Assembly: GCA_020637755.1 (NCBI GenBank)
Contig: JACKJW010000008.1
Span: 1-64,000 of the forward strand
Length of the DNA stretch: 64,000 nt
Source: Brucellaceae bacterium
GTDB taxonomy: Bacteria; Pseudomonadota; Alphaproteobacteria; Rhizobiales; Rhizobiaceae
Reading direction: 5' to 3'
Within the stretch, counting starts at the first letter, position 1, and each line of letters starts with the position of its first letter. Of the stretch, positions 24,568 to 34,241 are shown in pieces. Position numbers and translations under genes: made by a program. The notes beneath the pieces are model-generated. The model was not told the DNA's origin, ran no database searches, and saw only the letters and a list, made by a program, of their open reading frames with translations.

Positions 24568-24657
24568 TGGCGGATGGGGTGGGATTCGAACCCACGGTAC
24601 GCTCTCACGCACGCCGGTTTTCAAGACCGGTGCCTTAAACCGCTCGGCCACCCATCC
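24568..24657 (-). tRNA. tRNA-Ser (anticodon TGA)
   Basis: 90 nt with the encoded CCA (24568-24570). Acceptor arm GGATGGG/CCCATCC with discriminator G, D-arm GGCCGAGCGGTTTAAGGC, anticodon loop CTTGAAA with TGA at 24621-24623, a long class II variable arm, and TTCGAATC in the T-loop. It reads UCN serine codons. Its 3' end faces the GntR gene. Confidence 0.97.
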
Positions 24658-24896
24658 GGACCTTGGCCGCTGTATGGGCCAAACCCGTGGGGACTTCAAG
24701 GAAAATGAGGGCGCGCGTTGCGGACCAGGCCTCCCGTCGCGATTCTGCGCCGCAGCGTCCCTGCGCAACCGCCCCGCCCGCCTGCGCCGGTGACGCTCAT
24801 GTTGCGAAAACGGGCCAACTGGTCTAAGCATCCGCCTTCCCGAAACACCGCCCGAAGCCCGGGCGGATGGCCTGCCTGCCATCCTCAGGATCACCC

Positions 24897-26210
24897 ATGT
24901 CTGCACCGCGCATCAGCTTCGTCAGCCTCGGCTGCCCCAAGGCCCTCGTGGATTCCGAGCGCATCATCACGCGCCTGCGCGCCGAAGGCTACGAGATTGC
25001 CCGCAAGCATGACGGCGCGGACCTTGTCGTCGTCAACACCTGCGGTTTCCTCGATTCCGCGCGCGACGAGTCCCTCCAGGCCATCGGCGATGCACTCAGT
25101 GAAAATGGCAAGGTAATCGTCACAGGCTGTCTCGGTGCCGAGCCGGACGTCATTCGCAAGAGCCACCCCAACGTGCTCGCCATCACCGGTCCTCAGGCCT
25201 ACGAAAGCGTGATGGAAGCCGTCCATGAAGCGGCGCCCCCGGCCCATGATCCCTATCTCGATCTCGTGCCCGAACAGGGCGTGAAGCTGACGCCGCGCCA
25301 CTATGCCTATCTGAAGATTTCCGAAGGCTGCTCGAACCGCTGCACCTTCTGCATCATCCCGGCGCTGCGTGGCGATCTCGTTTCGCGGCCGATCGGCGAC
25401 GTCATGCGTGAAGCCGAAAAACTCGCAAAAGCCGGCGTGAAGGAACTCCTTGTCATCAGCCAGGATACGTCCGCCTACGGCATGGACCTGAAATATGCCG
25501 AAAGCCAGTGGCAGGACCGCATGGTGCGTTCGAAGTTCCTCGATCTGGCGCGCGAACTGGGCGGCCTCGGCATCTGGGTGCGCATGCACTACGTCTACCC
25601 CTACCCGCATGTGGACGAAGTGATCCCGCTGATGGCCGAAGGAAAAATCCTGCCCTATCTCGACATTCCCTTCCAGCATGCCGCGCCCGCCGTGCTGAAG
25701 AACATGCGCCGCCCTGCCCATCAGGACAAGGCGCTGGAGCGCATCCGCCGCTGGCGCGACATCTGCCCGGATCTGGCCATCCGCTCCACCTTCATCGCGG
25801 GTTTTCCGGGCGAGACGGAGGAGGATTTCCAGGTGCTGCTCGACTGGCTGGACGAGGCAAAGATCGACCGGGCCGGCTGCTTCAAGTATGAGCCGGTCAA
25901 GGGCGCCCGTTCCAACGATCTGGGCTTGGATGAAGTACCTGATGACATCAAGGACGCGCGCTGGAATCGCTTCATGGAGCGCCAGCAGAAGGTCTCGGCA
26001 GCGCAACTGAAAAAGCGCATCGGCAAGCGCCTGCCCGTCATCATTGACAAGGTGGATGGGCTGACAGCGACCGGCCGCACCAAATATGATGCGCCGGAAA
26101 TTGACGGCGTGGTCCATGTCACATCGCGCCGGCCGCTGCGGGTGGGCGACATCGCGACCGTCAGAATCGAAGGCAGTGACGCCTACGACCTGACCGGCGC
26201 GGCGGTCTGA
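24897..26210 (+). CDS. rimO: Ribosomal protein S12 methylthiotransferase
   Basis: 437 aa. N-terminal UPF0004/MTTase domain (SLGCPKALVDSE, NTCGFLDSA, TGCLGAEPD with three Cys for one [4Fe-4S]); radical-SAM core with EGCSNRCTFC (CxxxCxxC); C-terminal TRAM domain. It methylthiolates the universally conserved Asp of S12. The pattern SLGCPKxLVDSE and GCSNRCTFCIIPxxRG distinguishes RimO from MiaB. ATG 24897 follows AGGATCACCC; an ATG at 24867 adds ten residues without a ribosome site. Single-gene unit, no obvious partner. Confidence 0.96.
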   Translation: MSAPRISFVSLGCPKALVDSERIITRLRAEGYEIARKHDGADLVVVNTCGFLDSARDESLQAIGDALSENGKVIVTGCLGAEPDVIRKSHPNVLAITGPQAYESVMEAVHEAAPPAHDPYLDLVPEQGVKLTPRHYAYLKISEGCSNRCTFCIIPALRGDLVSRPIGDVMREAEKLAKAGVKELLVISQDTSAYGMDLKYAESQWQDRMVRSKFLDLARELGGLGIWVRMHYVYPYPHVDEVIPLMAEGKILPYLDIPFQHAAPAVLKNMRRPAHQDKALERIRRWRDICPDLAIRSTFIAGFPGETEEDFQVLLDWLDEAKIDRAGCFKYEPVKGARSNDLGLDEVPDDIKDARWNRFMERQQKVSAAQLKKRIGKRLPVIIDKVDGLTATGRTKYDAPEIDGVVHVTSRRPLRVGDIATVRIEGSDAYDLTGAAV

Positions 26211-26292
26211 GGCAATTTACCTTAATCCCTGAAAAGCATAGGGTTAACAAACAGTTTCCGCTAATTTTCCGGTTCCGCAACGGAGCCTGGAC

Positions 26293-27393
26293 ATGGAAGC
26301 CCGCCCCGACACGACTGGCCGCATCGGCACTTTGGATATCCTGCGCCTGTTCTCGGCGCTTGCGGTTCTCGCCTTTCACTATGCCTGGCGCGGCCACATG
26401 GGCGCGGCGCCGCTGCTGGACGGAACGCCGTCCCTTGCGGCGGCGTGGGCCTTGCCGGGGTATCTGGGGCTGAACCTCTTCTTCATGATCTCCGGCTTCG
26501 TCATCGCCTGGTCGGCGGAAGGCCGCAACGTCCGGCAATTCGTGATCTCGCGCATCACCCGGCTCTACCCGGGCTTTGTCATCTGCATGAGCCTCACCTT
26601 CGCGGTGCTTCTTGTCGCCAATGATCCGCGTTTTGCCGTCGCGCCCTCGCAATGGCTGGCAAACCTGCTGATGGTGCCGCAGGTGGCAGGCCAGCCCTTC
26701 ATGGATGGCGTCTACTGGACGATCGTGCTGGAGATGATCTTTTACGGCTGGGTTGCCCTTGCCATCGCGGCCGGCCTGTTCACCAGCCGGAAGCTGACGC
26801 TGGTGACGGTCTGGCTGGCTCTGGCAATGCTGAATGAGCAGGTGATCGGCTCCGGCGCGCTTCGCTTTGCCCTGATCACCGAATATGCACCCTGGTTCGC
26901 TTTCGGCGTCCTTGTCCAGCACATGACGGTCCATGGCCGTAGCGCCGAGGCACTGATGCTGGCCTTTGCGGCACTGATCATCGGCATCACCCACCTGACG
27001 AACATGCAGGCCTGGATGATGATCCACTACAACGCCGCCCTGCCAAAATCCGGCCTTGTGGCGGGTGGCCTTGCCATTTCGGGCCTGTTCCTGCTCGCCG
27101 TTGCGCTTCGCCATCATGTGGCATCCACACCGGCGGTGCTTGCGGCCGGAGGCATCACCTATCCGCTCTACCTGCTGCACCAGAATATCGGCTATGTGGC
27201 CATCAATGCCGCCCGGCCCGTTTTCGGAGCAAATGCCGCCACCCTTCTTGTGGCCGCCGCGATGCTCTTGATCTCCTATGCCGTCTGGCGCCTCGGTGAA
27301 CGGCCGGGTCAGCGCCGGATGCGGGCCTTGCTCGAAGCGCTGCTGGATCGCTCCGCCGTGCTGATTACCGGCGTGCGCGGCCGCACAGCCTGA
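26293..27393 (+). CDS. Acyltransferase 3 family membrane protein
   Basis: 366 aa, about ten membrane segments. N-terminal LDILRLFSALAVLAFHYAWRG carries the conserved His of the family; SGFVIAW and SRITRLYPGFVIC follow. These proteins move acyl groups (often acetyl or succinyl) onto sugars or lipids at the membrane, for example OafA or NodX types. No polysaccharide genes are adjacent, so the acceptor cannot be inferred. Stand-alone gene between rimO and a - strand terminator. Confidence 0.88.
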   Translation: MEARPDTTGRIGTLDILRLFSALAVLAFHYAWRGHMGAAPLLDGTPSLAAAWALPGYLGLNLFFMISGFVIAWSAEGRNVRQFVISRITRLYPGFVICMSLTFAVLLVANDPRFAVAPSQWLANLLMVPQVAGQPFMDGVYWTIVLEMIFYGWVALAIAAGLFTSRKLTLVTVWLALAMLNEQVIGSGALRFALITEYAPWFAFGVLVQHMTVHGRSAEALMLAFAALIIGITHLTNMQAWMMIHYNAALPKSGLVAGGLAISGLFLLAVALRHHVASTPAVLAAGGITYPLYLLHQNIGYVAINAARPVFGANAATLLVAAAMLLISYAVWRLGERPGQRRMRALLEALLDRSAVLITGVRGRTA

Positions 27394-27419
27394 CTTTGAC
27401 GGTTCCCATCACGAAAAAC

Positions 27420-27445
27420 GGGGCGCTGCATGGCTGCAGCGCCCC
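27420..27445 (-). terminator. Strong intrinsic terminator of the BMP transporter operon
   Basis: Perfect 11-bp arms GGGGCGCTGCA (27420-27430) and TGCAGCGCCCC (27435-27445) with a 4-nt loop; on the - strand GTTTTTCG follows. It is 25 bases past the stop of the BMP gene. On the + strand, downstream of the acyltransferase gene, the tract is weaker (GCCTCGTTTGTG), so it may work in both directions. Confidence 0.85.
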
Positions 27446-27470
27446 GCCTCGTTTGTGATGGCCCGCCGGC

Positions 27471-28550
27471 TTACTGCGGCAGCTTGTCGTCAACGCCCTT
27501 GACGTAGAAATTCATGCCGAGCAGCGTACCGTCATCCGACACTTCGCCCGCCTTCAGCCATTCCGACCCGTCCTGCTTCATCACCGGGCCGGTGAACGGG
27601 TTGAACTCGCCCGCAGTGATCTTGGCCTGGATCTCGGTCGCCTTGGCGGCCAGCTTTTCTGGCATGTTGGTATAGGGTGCCATCACCACATGGCCTTCCT
27701 TCATGCCGCCCCAGACATCGACCTGCGACCAGGTACCGTCGAGGACCGCCTTGACGCGCGAAATGTAGTACGGGCCCCAATTGTCCACGATGGCCGTGAG
27801 CTGGGTTTCCTTGCCGAAGTTGATCATGTCGGAGGCCTGGCCGAAGGCCTTGATGCCGCGCTCGGTCGCCACCTGCATCGGCGCGGTGGAGTCCGTGTGC
27901 TGCGTAATGACATCAGCACCCTGGTCGATCAGGGCCTTGGCGGCATCGGCTTCCTTGCCGGGGTCAAACCAGGTGTTGGCCCACACGACCTTGACCTTGA
28001 AATCCGGATTGATCGACTGCGCACCCAGCATGAAGGAATTGATGCCCATCACCACTTCCGGGATCGGGAAGGAGGCGATGTAGCCGGCCGTACCGGACTT
28101 GGACAGCGTGCCGGCGATCACGCCCTGGATGTAGCGGCCCTCATAGAACTTTGAATTGTAGTTCGACACGTTCGGATGCTCGCGCTTGAAGCCGGTCGCA
28201 TGTTCGAACTTCACATCCGGGAACTTGGCGGCCACCTTGTTGGTGGCGTCCATGTAGCCAAACGAGGTGGTGAAGATGATATTGCAGCCCGTGCGCGCGA
28301 AACGCTCGATGGCGCGCTCGGCGTCGGCACCTTCCGGAACGCTTTCCAGATAGGCCGTCTCGACCTTGTCGCCCAGTTCCTTCTCCACGGCCTGGCGGCC
28401 CTGGTCATGCTGGTAAGACCAGCCGAAATCGCCGATCGGGCCGACATAGATGAAACAGGCCTTCACCTTGTCCATCTGGGCCAGCGCGCCGGACGTGGCA
28501 GCGGCCGTCAGCGCGGTTGCGGCGGCAAGCGAAAGAAGCAGTCTTTTCAT
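27471..28550 (-). CDS. BMP-family ABC substrate-binding protein (nucleoside-type)
   Basis: 359 aa with a signal peptide (MKRLLLSL..., cleavage near GALAQ). BMP proteins (PnrA/Med type) bind purine nucleosides or related compounds. Visible: VKACFIYVGPIGDFGWSYQHD at the mature N-terminus, IIFTTSFGYMD and GADVITQHTDSTAP. Last gene of a four-gene operon of ATPase, two permeases and binding protein, so it delivers substrate to that importer. A periplasmic, not lipoprotein, form is expected because no lipobox Cys is seen. Exact ligand not predictable. Confidence 0.93.
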   Translation of the reverse strand: MKRLLLSLAAATALTAAATSGALAQMDKVKACFIYVGPIGDFGWSYQHDQGRQAVEKELGDKVETAYLESVPEGADAERAIERFARTGCNIIFTTSFGYMDATNKVAAKFPDVKFEHATGFKREHPNVSNYNSKFYEGRYIQGVIAGTLSKSGTAGYIASFPIPEVVMGINSFMLGAQSINPDFKVKVVWANTWFDPGKEADAAKALIDQGADVITQHTDSTAPMQVATERGIKAFGQASDMINFGKETQLTAIVDNWGPYYISRVKAVLDGTWSQVDVWGGMKEGHVVMAPYTNMPEKLAAKATEIQAKITAGEFNPFTGPVMKQDGSEWLKAGEVSDDGTLLGMNFYVKGVDDKLPQ

Positions 28551-28601
28551 GTTGAAACCTCTCTGTTGGTGTCTCTTGCGGGGGCAGTTCCGGGATGCCT
28601 T

Positions 28602-29570
28602 TCAGCGATCCGGCACAAACGGCCGCCCCAGCGAGGCCGGTGTGTTCATCATCGTCAAACGCCTGTTCCGTGAGATAAGCACAAGCACCACCACTGTCGC
28701 CAGATAGGGAAGTGCGGAAAGGAACTGCGACGGCACGGCTTTCACCAGACCCGCAAGCCAAAACAGCGGCGCGGGAAGGAATTGCAGCTCCGACAGGCTG
28801 ATCGCCTGGATATGAAGCTGAAGAATGGTGATCGCACCGAACAGATAGGCGCCCGCCATCACGCGCCATGGCCGCCAGGACGCAAACACCACCAGCGCCA
28901 GCGCAATCCAGCCGCGTCCGGCTGACATGTTCTCCACCCATTGCGGCGTGTAGGCAAGCGACAGATAGGCCCCGCCAAGCCCGGCACAGCCCCCGCCAAA
29001 CATCACCGCCATGTAGCGGATTGCAATGACCGGAATGCCCAGCGCATGGGCCGAGGAATGGCTGTCGCCCACGGCGCGCAACGTCAGACCCGCCCGCGTG
29101 CGGAACAGGAACCACGCCGTGCCCGCCGTCAGCAGGATCGACACATAGAACAGCGGCACCTGCGCAAACAGCAGCTTGCCGATCAACGGGATGGAAGACA
29201 GGCCCGGGATCACGACGGCTTCCATGCGCACGCCAGGCTGGCCGATGAAGGCCTCGCCGATCTGGCCGGAAAGGCCGATACCGAGCAGCGTCAACGCCAG
29301 TCCGGTCGCCACCTGGTTGGTCACAAGCGTCAGCGTCAGAAAGCCGAACAGCAGCGAAAAGGCCGCCCCGGCAAGGATCGCGGCCAAGGCACCGAGCCAG
29401 GGAGAGCCGGTGGTGAGCGCCACGCCGAAACCGGTCACGGCGCCGATCAGCATCATGCCTTCCACGCCGAGGTTGAGGACGCCCGAGCGTTCCACGACCA
29501 GTTCGCCGATGGCGGCAAGGAGAAGCGGAGTCGCAGCCGTGGCGACCGTCAGCAGGATGGCCTCAAGCAC
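28602..29570 (-). CDS. ABC transporter permease, NupQ/YufQ-like
   Basis: 322 aa, about ten membrane segments; N-terminus GELVVERSGVLNLGVEGMMLIGA is the family signature. Second permease of a nucleoside-type importer; pairs with the gene upstream, which it overlaps by 8 bases (29563-29570). Inner membrane. Confidence 0.93.
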   Translation of the reverse strand: MLEAILLTVATAATPLLLAAIGELVVERSGVLNLGVEGMMLIGAVTGFGVALTTGSPWLGALAAILAGAAFSLLFGFLTLTLVTNQVATGLALTLLGIGLSGQIGEAFIGQPGVRMEAVVIPGLSSIPLIGKLLFAQVPLFYVSILLTAGTAWFLFRTRAGLTLRAVGDSHSSAHALGIPVIAIRYMAVMFGGGCAGLGGAYLSLAYTPQWVENMSAGRGWIALALVVFASWRPWRVMAGAYLFGAITILQLHIQAISLSELQFLPAPLFWLAGLVKAVPSQFLSALPYLATVVVLVLISRNRRLTMMNTPASLGRPFVPDR

Positions 29571-30651
29571 CGGACACCTCCTTGCGCCCGGTCACCAGAC
29601 GGATGCGGTAATGGATCAGCGTGTCGCTCGCCAGCACGAAGAACAGCAGCATGCCCTGAAACACGCGCGCAGTCTTGTCGGAAATCTGGAGCGAGATCTG
29701 CGCGGCCTCGCCCCCCAGATAGGTCAGCGCCAGCACGAACCCGGCCACGATCACACCGACCGGATTGAGGCGGCCGAGAAACGCCACGATGATGGCCGTG
29801 AAGCCGTAACCGACCGAAAGCTTTTCGTTGAGGTTCTGAACGGCGCCGGAGGTTTCGGTGATGCCCGCCAGACCCGCGAGCGCACCCGACAGCAGGAAGG
29901 CAAACAGCGTCATTGCCTTCGGCGAGAAACCGGCAAAGCGCCCTGCCCGTGGGCTTTGACCCAGCACGCGCACCTCAAATCCCTTCAGTGTCCGCGACAG
30001 CATGAACCAGACCAGCAGCGCGGCGACGATGGCAAAGATGATACCGAGATTGGCACGGCCGGATGCGGGCAGGATTTCCGGCAGCAGCGCATCGCCGTGG
30101 AAGGAGATGGTGCCGGGAAAGCTCATGCCCTTCGGATTGCGCCACGGACCGCGCACCAGCCAGTCGTTGAACAGCTGCGCGACATAGACAAGCATCAGGC
30201 TCGACAGGATTTCATTGGTGTTGAAGCGCACCTTCAGCAGCGCCGGGATCGCGGCAAAGGCTGCACCGCCTGCCATGGCAAACAGCATCATCATCGGCAG
30301 CACCAACGGGCCGCTGAAGCCGGGAAACAGCACCGGAAGGAACGACCCGGTGACCGCGCCGGCGATGAACTGGCCTTCCGCGCCGATGTTCCAGTTGTTG
30401 GAAAGGTAGCAGACACAAAGGCCCGTCGCGATGAGGATCAGCGGCGCAGCCTTGATGGCCAGTTCGTGCACCGACCAGACCTGCGTCAGTGGTTCGATGA
30501 AATAGGCGTAGAGCCCTGCCGCCGGGCTTTTTCCCAGCAGCGCAAACATGATCGCCCCGGCGATGATTGTCAGGCCGAGCGCAATGAAGGGCGAGAGCAC
30601 CGTGAACAGGGCCGACTGCGCGGGGCGTTTGATGAGTTCGATCCGCATCAT
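29563..30651 (-). CDS. ABC transporter permease, NupP/YufP-like
   Basis: 362 aa, about ten membrane segments, with CYLSNNWNIGAEGQFIAGAV as the family signature (NIGxEGQ). First permease of the nucleoside-type importer. The start overlaps the ATPase stop by 4 bases (ATGA), so expression is coupled. The cytoplasmic loop RVLGQSPRAGRFAGFSP is the likely coupling region. Confidence 0.93.
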   Translation of the reverse strand: MMRIELIKRPAQSALFTVLSPFIALGLTIIAGAIMFALLGKSPAAGLYAYFIEPLTQVWSVHELAIKAAPLILIATGLCVCYLSNNWNIGAEGQFIAGAVTGSFLPVLFPGFSGPLVLPMMMLFAMAGGAAFAAIPALLKVRFNTNEILSSLMLVYVAQLFNDWLVRGPWRNPKGMSFPGTISFHGDALLPEILPASGRANLGIIFAIVAALLVWFMLSRTLKGFEVRVLGQSPRAGRFAGFSPKAMTLFAFLLSGALAGLAGITETSGAVQNLNEKLSVGYGFTAIIVAFLGRLNPVGVIVAGFVLALTYLGGEAAQISLQISDKTARVFQGMLLFFVLASDTLIHYRIRLVTGRKEVSGA

Positions 30652-32231
30652 GCCCCCTTGACCATGTGACGGGCTTGGTCATGCCCTGCATGACCCGGCT
30701 CGGCACCGCCCATCAGCAGGCCGATCTTCTCGAATGTCGCCTGCGCTATCGGAATCGGAGCTGAAAGGCTCCCGTCATGAATGACCGTGATGGCGTCGCA
30801 GATCTCGAACAGCTCGTCCAGGTCCTGGCTGATGACCAGGACGGCCGATCCGGACCGGGCGAGTGCAATCAGCGACTGGCGAATACGCGCCGCCGCTCCC
30901 GCATCAACGCCCCAGGTCGGTTGGTTGACCACCATCACGGCGGGCTGGCGTTCCAGCTCGCGCCCGATGATGAACTTTTGCAGGTTGCCGCCCGAAAGCG
31001 AGGCCGCTTCCGGGTTCTCGCCGCTCTTGCGCACATCCATGTCAGCGACGACACGTTTGGCGGCCTCGGCCAGCACACCGTTGCGAATGGTTCCGAGCGC
31101 CCCGAGATAGGTGCGCCGGTCGGTGGCATGGCGCGACAGCAGCAGGTTTTCCGACAGCACCAGCCCCGGCGCCGCGCCGTGGCCGAGACGCTCCTCCGGC
31201 ACAAAGGCCGCGCCCATGCGCCGGCGCTCCGAAATCCCCGCATGACCGGCATCGCGACCGCGCAGCTTCACGTCACCGGCCTTGTCCTGCAGCACTTCAC
31301 CGGAAACCGCCTCGAAAAGCTCGCCCTGGCCGTTGCCCGCCACACCGGCAATGCCGATCACTTCGCCCGCCCGCACATCGAGCGAGATGTCGCGCAGCGG
31401 CATCGCAAAGGGTGTGGCCGGTGCCCGCGACAAGTGATCGATCTGCAACAGCACCGCGCCCGCCGACCCTTCGGCGGGAAGCCGTTCAACGCCCTTCACT
31501 TCGGTGCCCACCATCATGTTGGCCAGCGATGTGGCGGTTTCCTCGCGCGGATTGCAATGGCCGACAACCTTGCCGTGGCGCAACACCGTCGCCCGGTCGC
31601 ACAGCCGCTTCACCTCGTCGAGCCGGTGCGAAATGTAGAGGATCGACTTTCCTTCCGCCTTCAGCCGCTCCAGCGTCTCGAACAGCTTGTCAGCTTCCTG
31701 CGGCGTCAGCACGGAAGTCGGTTCGTCGAGAATGATGAGCTCAGGCTTTTGCAGCAGGCAGCGGATGATTTCGATGCGCTGGCGCTCGCCGACAGACAGG
31801 TCACCGTCCATGGCCTGCGGATCAAGCGGCAGACCGTAGGATTGCGACAGGCGCCGCGCCTCTTCGGCGATGGAGGCGATGGGCGAAGACCCATCCAGCG
31901 ACAGCGCGATGTTCTCGGCCGCCGTCAGCGCCTCGAACAGCGAAAAATGCTGGAACACCATGCCGATGCCAAGCTGGCGGGCGTGGCTTGGCGAGGTGAT
32001 GCGGACAGGCTGCCCCTTCCAGAGGATGTCGCCCGAATGCGGCTCCAGCGAGCCGAACAGCATCTTGACGAGTGTGGATTTTCCGGCGCCGTTTTCGCCC
32101 AGCAGCGCGTGGATTTCACCCTTCCCGATCGTCAGGTCCACATGATCGCAGGCCGTGAGCGAGCCGAAAATCTTGGTCAGCCCCCGCACGTCGAGCAGGC
32201 GCGTCTCCTCTGAAGGCGGGGTGTCAGCCAA
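30648..32231 (-). CDS. ABC transporter ATPase with two nucleotide-binding domains, NupO/YufO-like
   Basis: About 527 aa from the TTG at 32231, which has AGGAGAG at a normal distance; a GTG at 32252 adds seven residues but has no ribosome site. NBD1 has Walker A GENGAGKSTL, signature SVGERQRIEI and Walker B LIILDEP. NBD2 has a degenerate Walker A (GVAGNGQGEL), as is normal in this sugar/nucleoside subfamily, and SGGNLQK. It energises the two permeases downstream. First gene of the operon. Confidence 0.92.
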   Translation of the reverse strand: MADTPPSEETRLLDVRGLTKIFGSLTACDHVDLTIGKGEIHALLGENGAGKSTLVKMLFGSLEPHSGDILWKGQPVRITSPSHARQLGIGMVFQHFSLFEALTAAENIALSLDGSSPIASIAEEARRLSQSYGLPLDPQAMDGDLSVGERQRIEIIRCLLQKPELIILDEPTSVLTPQEADKLFETLERLKAEGKSILYISHRLDEVKRLCDRATVLRHGKVVGHCNPREETATSLANMMVGTEVKGVERLPAEGSAGAVLLQIDHLSRAPATPFAMPLRDISLDVRAGEVIGIAGVAGNGQGELFEAVSGEVLQDKAGDVKLRGRDAGHAGISERRRMGAAFVPEERLGHGAAPGLVLSENLLLSRHATDRRTYLGALGTIRNGVLAEAAKRVVADMDVRKSGENPEAASLSGGNLQKFIIGRELERQPAVMVVNQPTWGVDAGAAARIRQSLIALARSGSAVLVISQDLDELFEICDAITVIHDGSLSAPIPIAQATFEKIGLLMGGAEPGHAGHDQARHMVKGA

Positions 32232-32339
32232 ACGGTCTCTCCTGTTCCCCACTGCTCTGTCCGGTCATGCTAAACCGGAACGTCGGGCGATGATTATGGT
32301 ATCCGCCCTTGAAACAGCTTCAATATTTTGGTGGCCCTT

Positions 32340-33317
32340 TCAAGGGATCAGCACGGTTGTCCCGGTGGTTTTGCGCCCCTCCAGGTCACGGTGGGCCTGA
32401 GCGGCATCCTCCAGCGCATAGCGCTGGTTAACGTTGATGGTGACAATGCCGCGCGAGACCAGGTCGAACAGCTCACCGGCCGCCCTTTCCAGGTCCTCTC
32501 GCTTTGCCACATAGGTGAACAGCGTCGGCCGCGTGGCATAGAGACACCCCTTTTGCGACAGCAGTCCCATGTTGAAATTCTCGATCGGTCCGGATGACTG
32601 CCCGAAGCTGACGAACAGGCCAAAGGTGCGCAGGCAGTCCAGCGACCCCGGATAGGTATCCTTTCCGACTGAATCGTAGACAACGGCACATTTGCGCCCC
32701 TCTGTCAGGCGGGAAACCTCGGCGGCGAAATCCTCGTCGCGGTAATTGATGACGTGATCGTAGCCGTGGGCCAGGGCGAGCGCGATCTTGTCGGGTGAAC
32801 CGGCGGTGCCGATCATGCGCGCGCCGAGATGATGGCCCCATTGTCCGGCGATGAGACCGACGCCACCGGCCGCCGCATGGAACAGCACCTCGTCACCCGG
32901 CTTGACCGCGTAGGTCCGGCGCAGCAGGTACCATGCGGTCATGCCCTTGAGCATCATGCCGGCCGCTTGCTCGTCGCTGATGCCGTCGGGCACCTTCACC
33001 AGCCGGTCGGCGGCAATGACCCTGTACTGGGCATAGGCGCCGATGGTCGCCGCATAGGCCACCCGGTCGCCTGCCTTGAGTGACGTCACGCCCTCGCCCA
33101 CGGCTTCCACCACACCGGCTCCCTCATTGCCCGGCGAAAACGGCAGGCCGTTGGGCGCCGGGTAGAGCCCGGTGCGGAAATAGGTGTCGATGAAGTTCAG
33201 GCCGATCGCCGTGTGGCGCACCAGCGCCTCGCCGGGGCCGGGAGACGGAACCGGCGCATCCTCGTAGGAAAGAACGTCCGGGCCGCCCGTCTTGTGGATG
33301 CGGATTGCTTTTTGCAT
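32340..33317 (-). CDS. NADPH:quinone oxidoreductase, zeta-crystallin type
   Basis: 325 aa, MDR (zinc-independent) family. N-terminal GroES-like part (GPGEALVRHTAIGLNFIDTYFRTG) and Rossmann part with AAAGGVGLIAGQWGHHLG. No zinc-ligand cysteines are visible, as expected for quinone reductases. It reduces quinones or acryloyl-type substrates with NADPH. Start 33317 is 3 bases after the pcs stop, so the two are one unit; functional link unknown. Confidence 0.92.
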   Translation of the reverse strand: MQKAIRIHKTGGPDVLSYEDAPVPSPGPGEALVRHTAIGLNFIDTYFRTGLYPAPNGLPFSPGNEGAGVVEAVGEGVTSLKAGDRVAYAATIGAYAQYRVIAADRLVKVPDGISDEQAAGMMLKGMTAWYLLRRTYAVKPGDEVLFHAAAGGVGLIAGQWGHHLGARMIGTAGSPDKIALALAHGYDHVINYRDEDFAAEVSRLTEGRKCAVVYDSVGKDTYPGSLDCLRTFGLFVSFGQSSGPIENFNMGLLSQKGCLYATRPTLFTYVAKREDLERAAGELFDLVSRGIVTINVNQRYALEDAAQAHRDLEGRKTTGTTVLIP

Positions 33318-33320
33318 GGC

Positions 33321-34067
33321 TCAGCCAGCCTTTCTGCCAAGTGTGGGAATAAATTGCATGATGGCGCCGATCACGTAGAGATAAAGGCCGGTGACCATGA
33401 TGCCGGTCCGTGTCAGCGCGTCGGCCTCCAGACCCTGGACCAGCGCCACGACTCCGAAGGCACACCACGCGAGAAAGACCGGGAGATTCACGGGGCGAAG
33501 CCGCTTCACACGCACCGGATGCAGGAAGTGGATCGGAACGAAACTCAGCACCGCCGAGACCAGCACCACGGCAAACGACGCCCACTCGCCCGGCTGGATG
33601 ACGAACAGCGTGAACACGACCATGTTCCAGACGACCGGGAACCCCTTGAAGAAATTCTCCTTCGTCTTCATCGAGGTATCGGCATAGTAGATCGCGCTGG
33701 AGATCACGATGATGGCCGCCGAGAGGAAGGACAGCCCCTCGCCCATGAAGCCGCGATTGTAGAGCGCGAAGGCGGGAATCAGCACGTAGGTCACGTAGTC
33801 GATGATGTTGTCGAGCATGTCGCCCGACCATGTCGGAAGAACCACCTTCACCTGAAGCTTGCGCGCAATCGGCCCGTCGATGCCGTCGACGAACAGCGCC
33901 AGCCCCAGCCACAGGAACATCGCCGTCCAGTTCTTCTCGGAAGCGGCGACCAGCGACAGGAACGCCAGGAACGATCCCGACGCCGTCAGCAGGTGAACGG
34001 AGAAGGCCTTGGCTTGTGGCCAATCCACCTTCTTTCCGCTCGGCCGGGAGAAGAAAGGCGGCTTCAA
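33321..34067 (-). CDS. pcs: Phosphatidylcholine synthase
   Basis: 248 aa, about eight membrane segments. Pcs condenses choline with CDP-diacylglycerol, a route found mainly in rhizobia and relatives. The CDP-alcohol phosphotransferase core is DGIDGPIARK...SGDMLDNIIDYVTY. The start is TTG at 34067, with AAGGAGGT 5 bases upstream; there is no ATG in frame close to it. Inner-membrane enzyme. Co-transcribed with the quinone oxidoreductase gene downstream. Confidence 0.93.
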   Translation of the reverse strand: MKPPFFSRPSGKKVDWPQAKAFSVHLLTASGSFLAFLSLVAASEKNWTAMFLWLGLALFVDGIDGPIARKLQVKVVLPTWSGDMLDNIIDYVTYVLIPAFALYNRGFMGEGLSFLSAAIIVISSAIYYADTSMKTKENFFKGFPVVWNMVVFTLFVIQPGEWASFAVVLVSAVLSFVPIHFLHPVRVKRLRPVNLPVFLAWCAFGVVALVQGLEADALTRTGIMVTGLYLYVIGAIMQFIPTLGRKAG

Positions 34068-34241
34068 GCCACACCTCCTTGCCGGTTCCTGCCGGGTGCC
34101 CTCATTACGCCCTCCACCGTTTGCCGGACGTTAGAGCAGGAACGGCAACAATGCCAAGACCATTTGCCACCCCGGCAATCATTGCCCTGTGACGGCCCGG
34201 TGACCTATATCCGTCTGGTGACTGGTAACGGCGATCGCACC

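Noticed and set aside
33213..34241. A very large + strand frame joined to the UbiH-type gene
   Set aside because: The upstream part is complementary to pcs and part of the quinone oxidoreductase gene and has no motifs; the FAD motif begins just after 34242.
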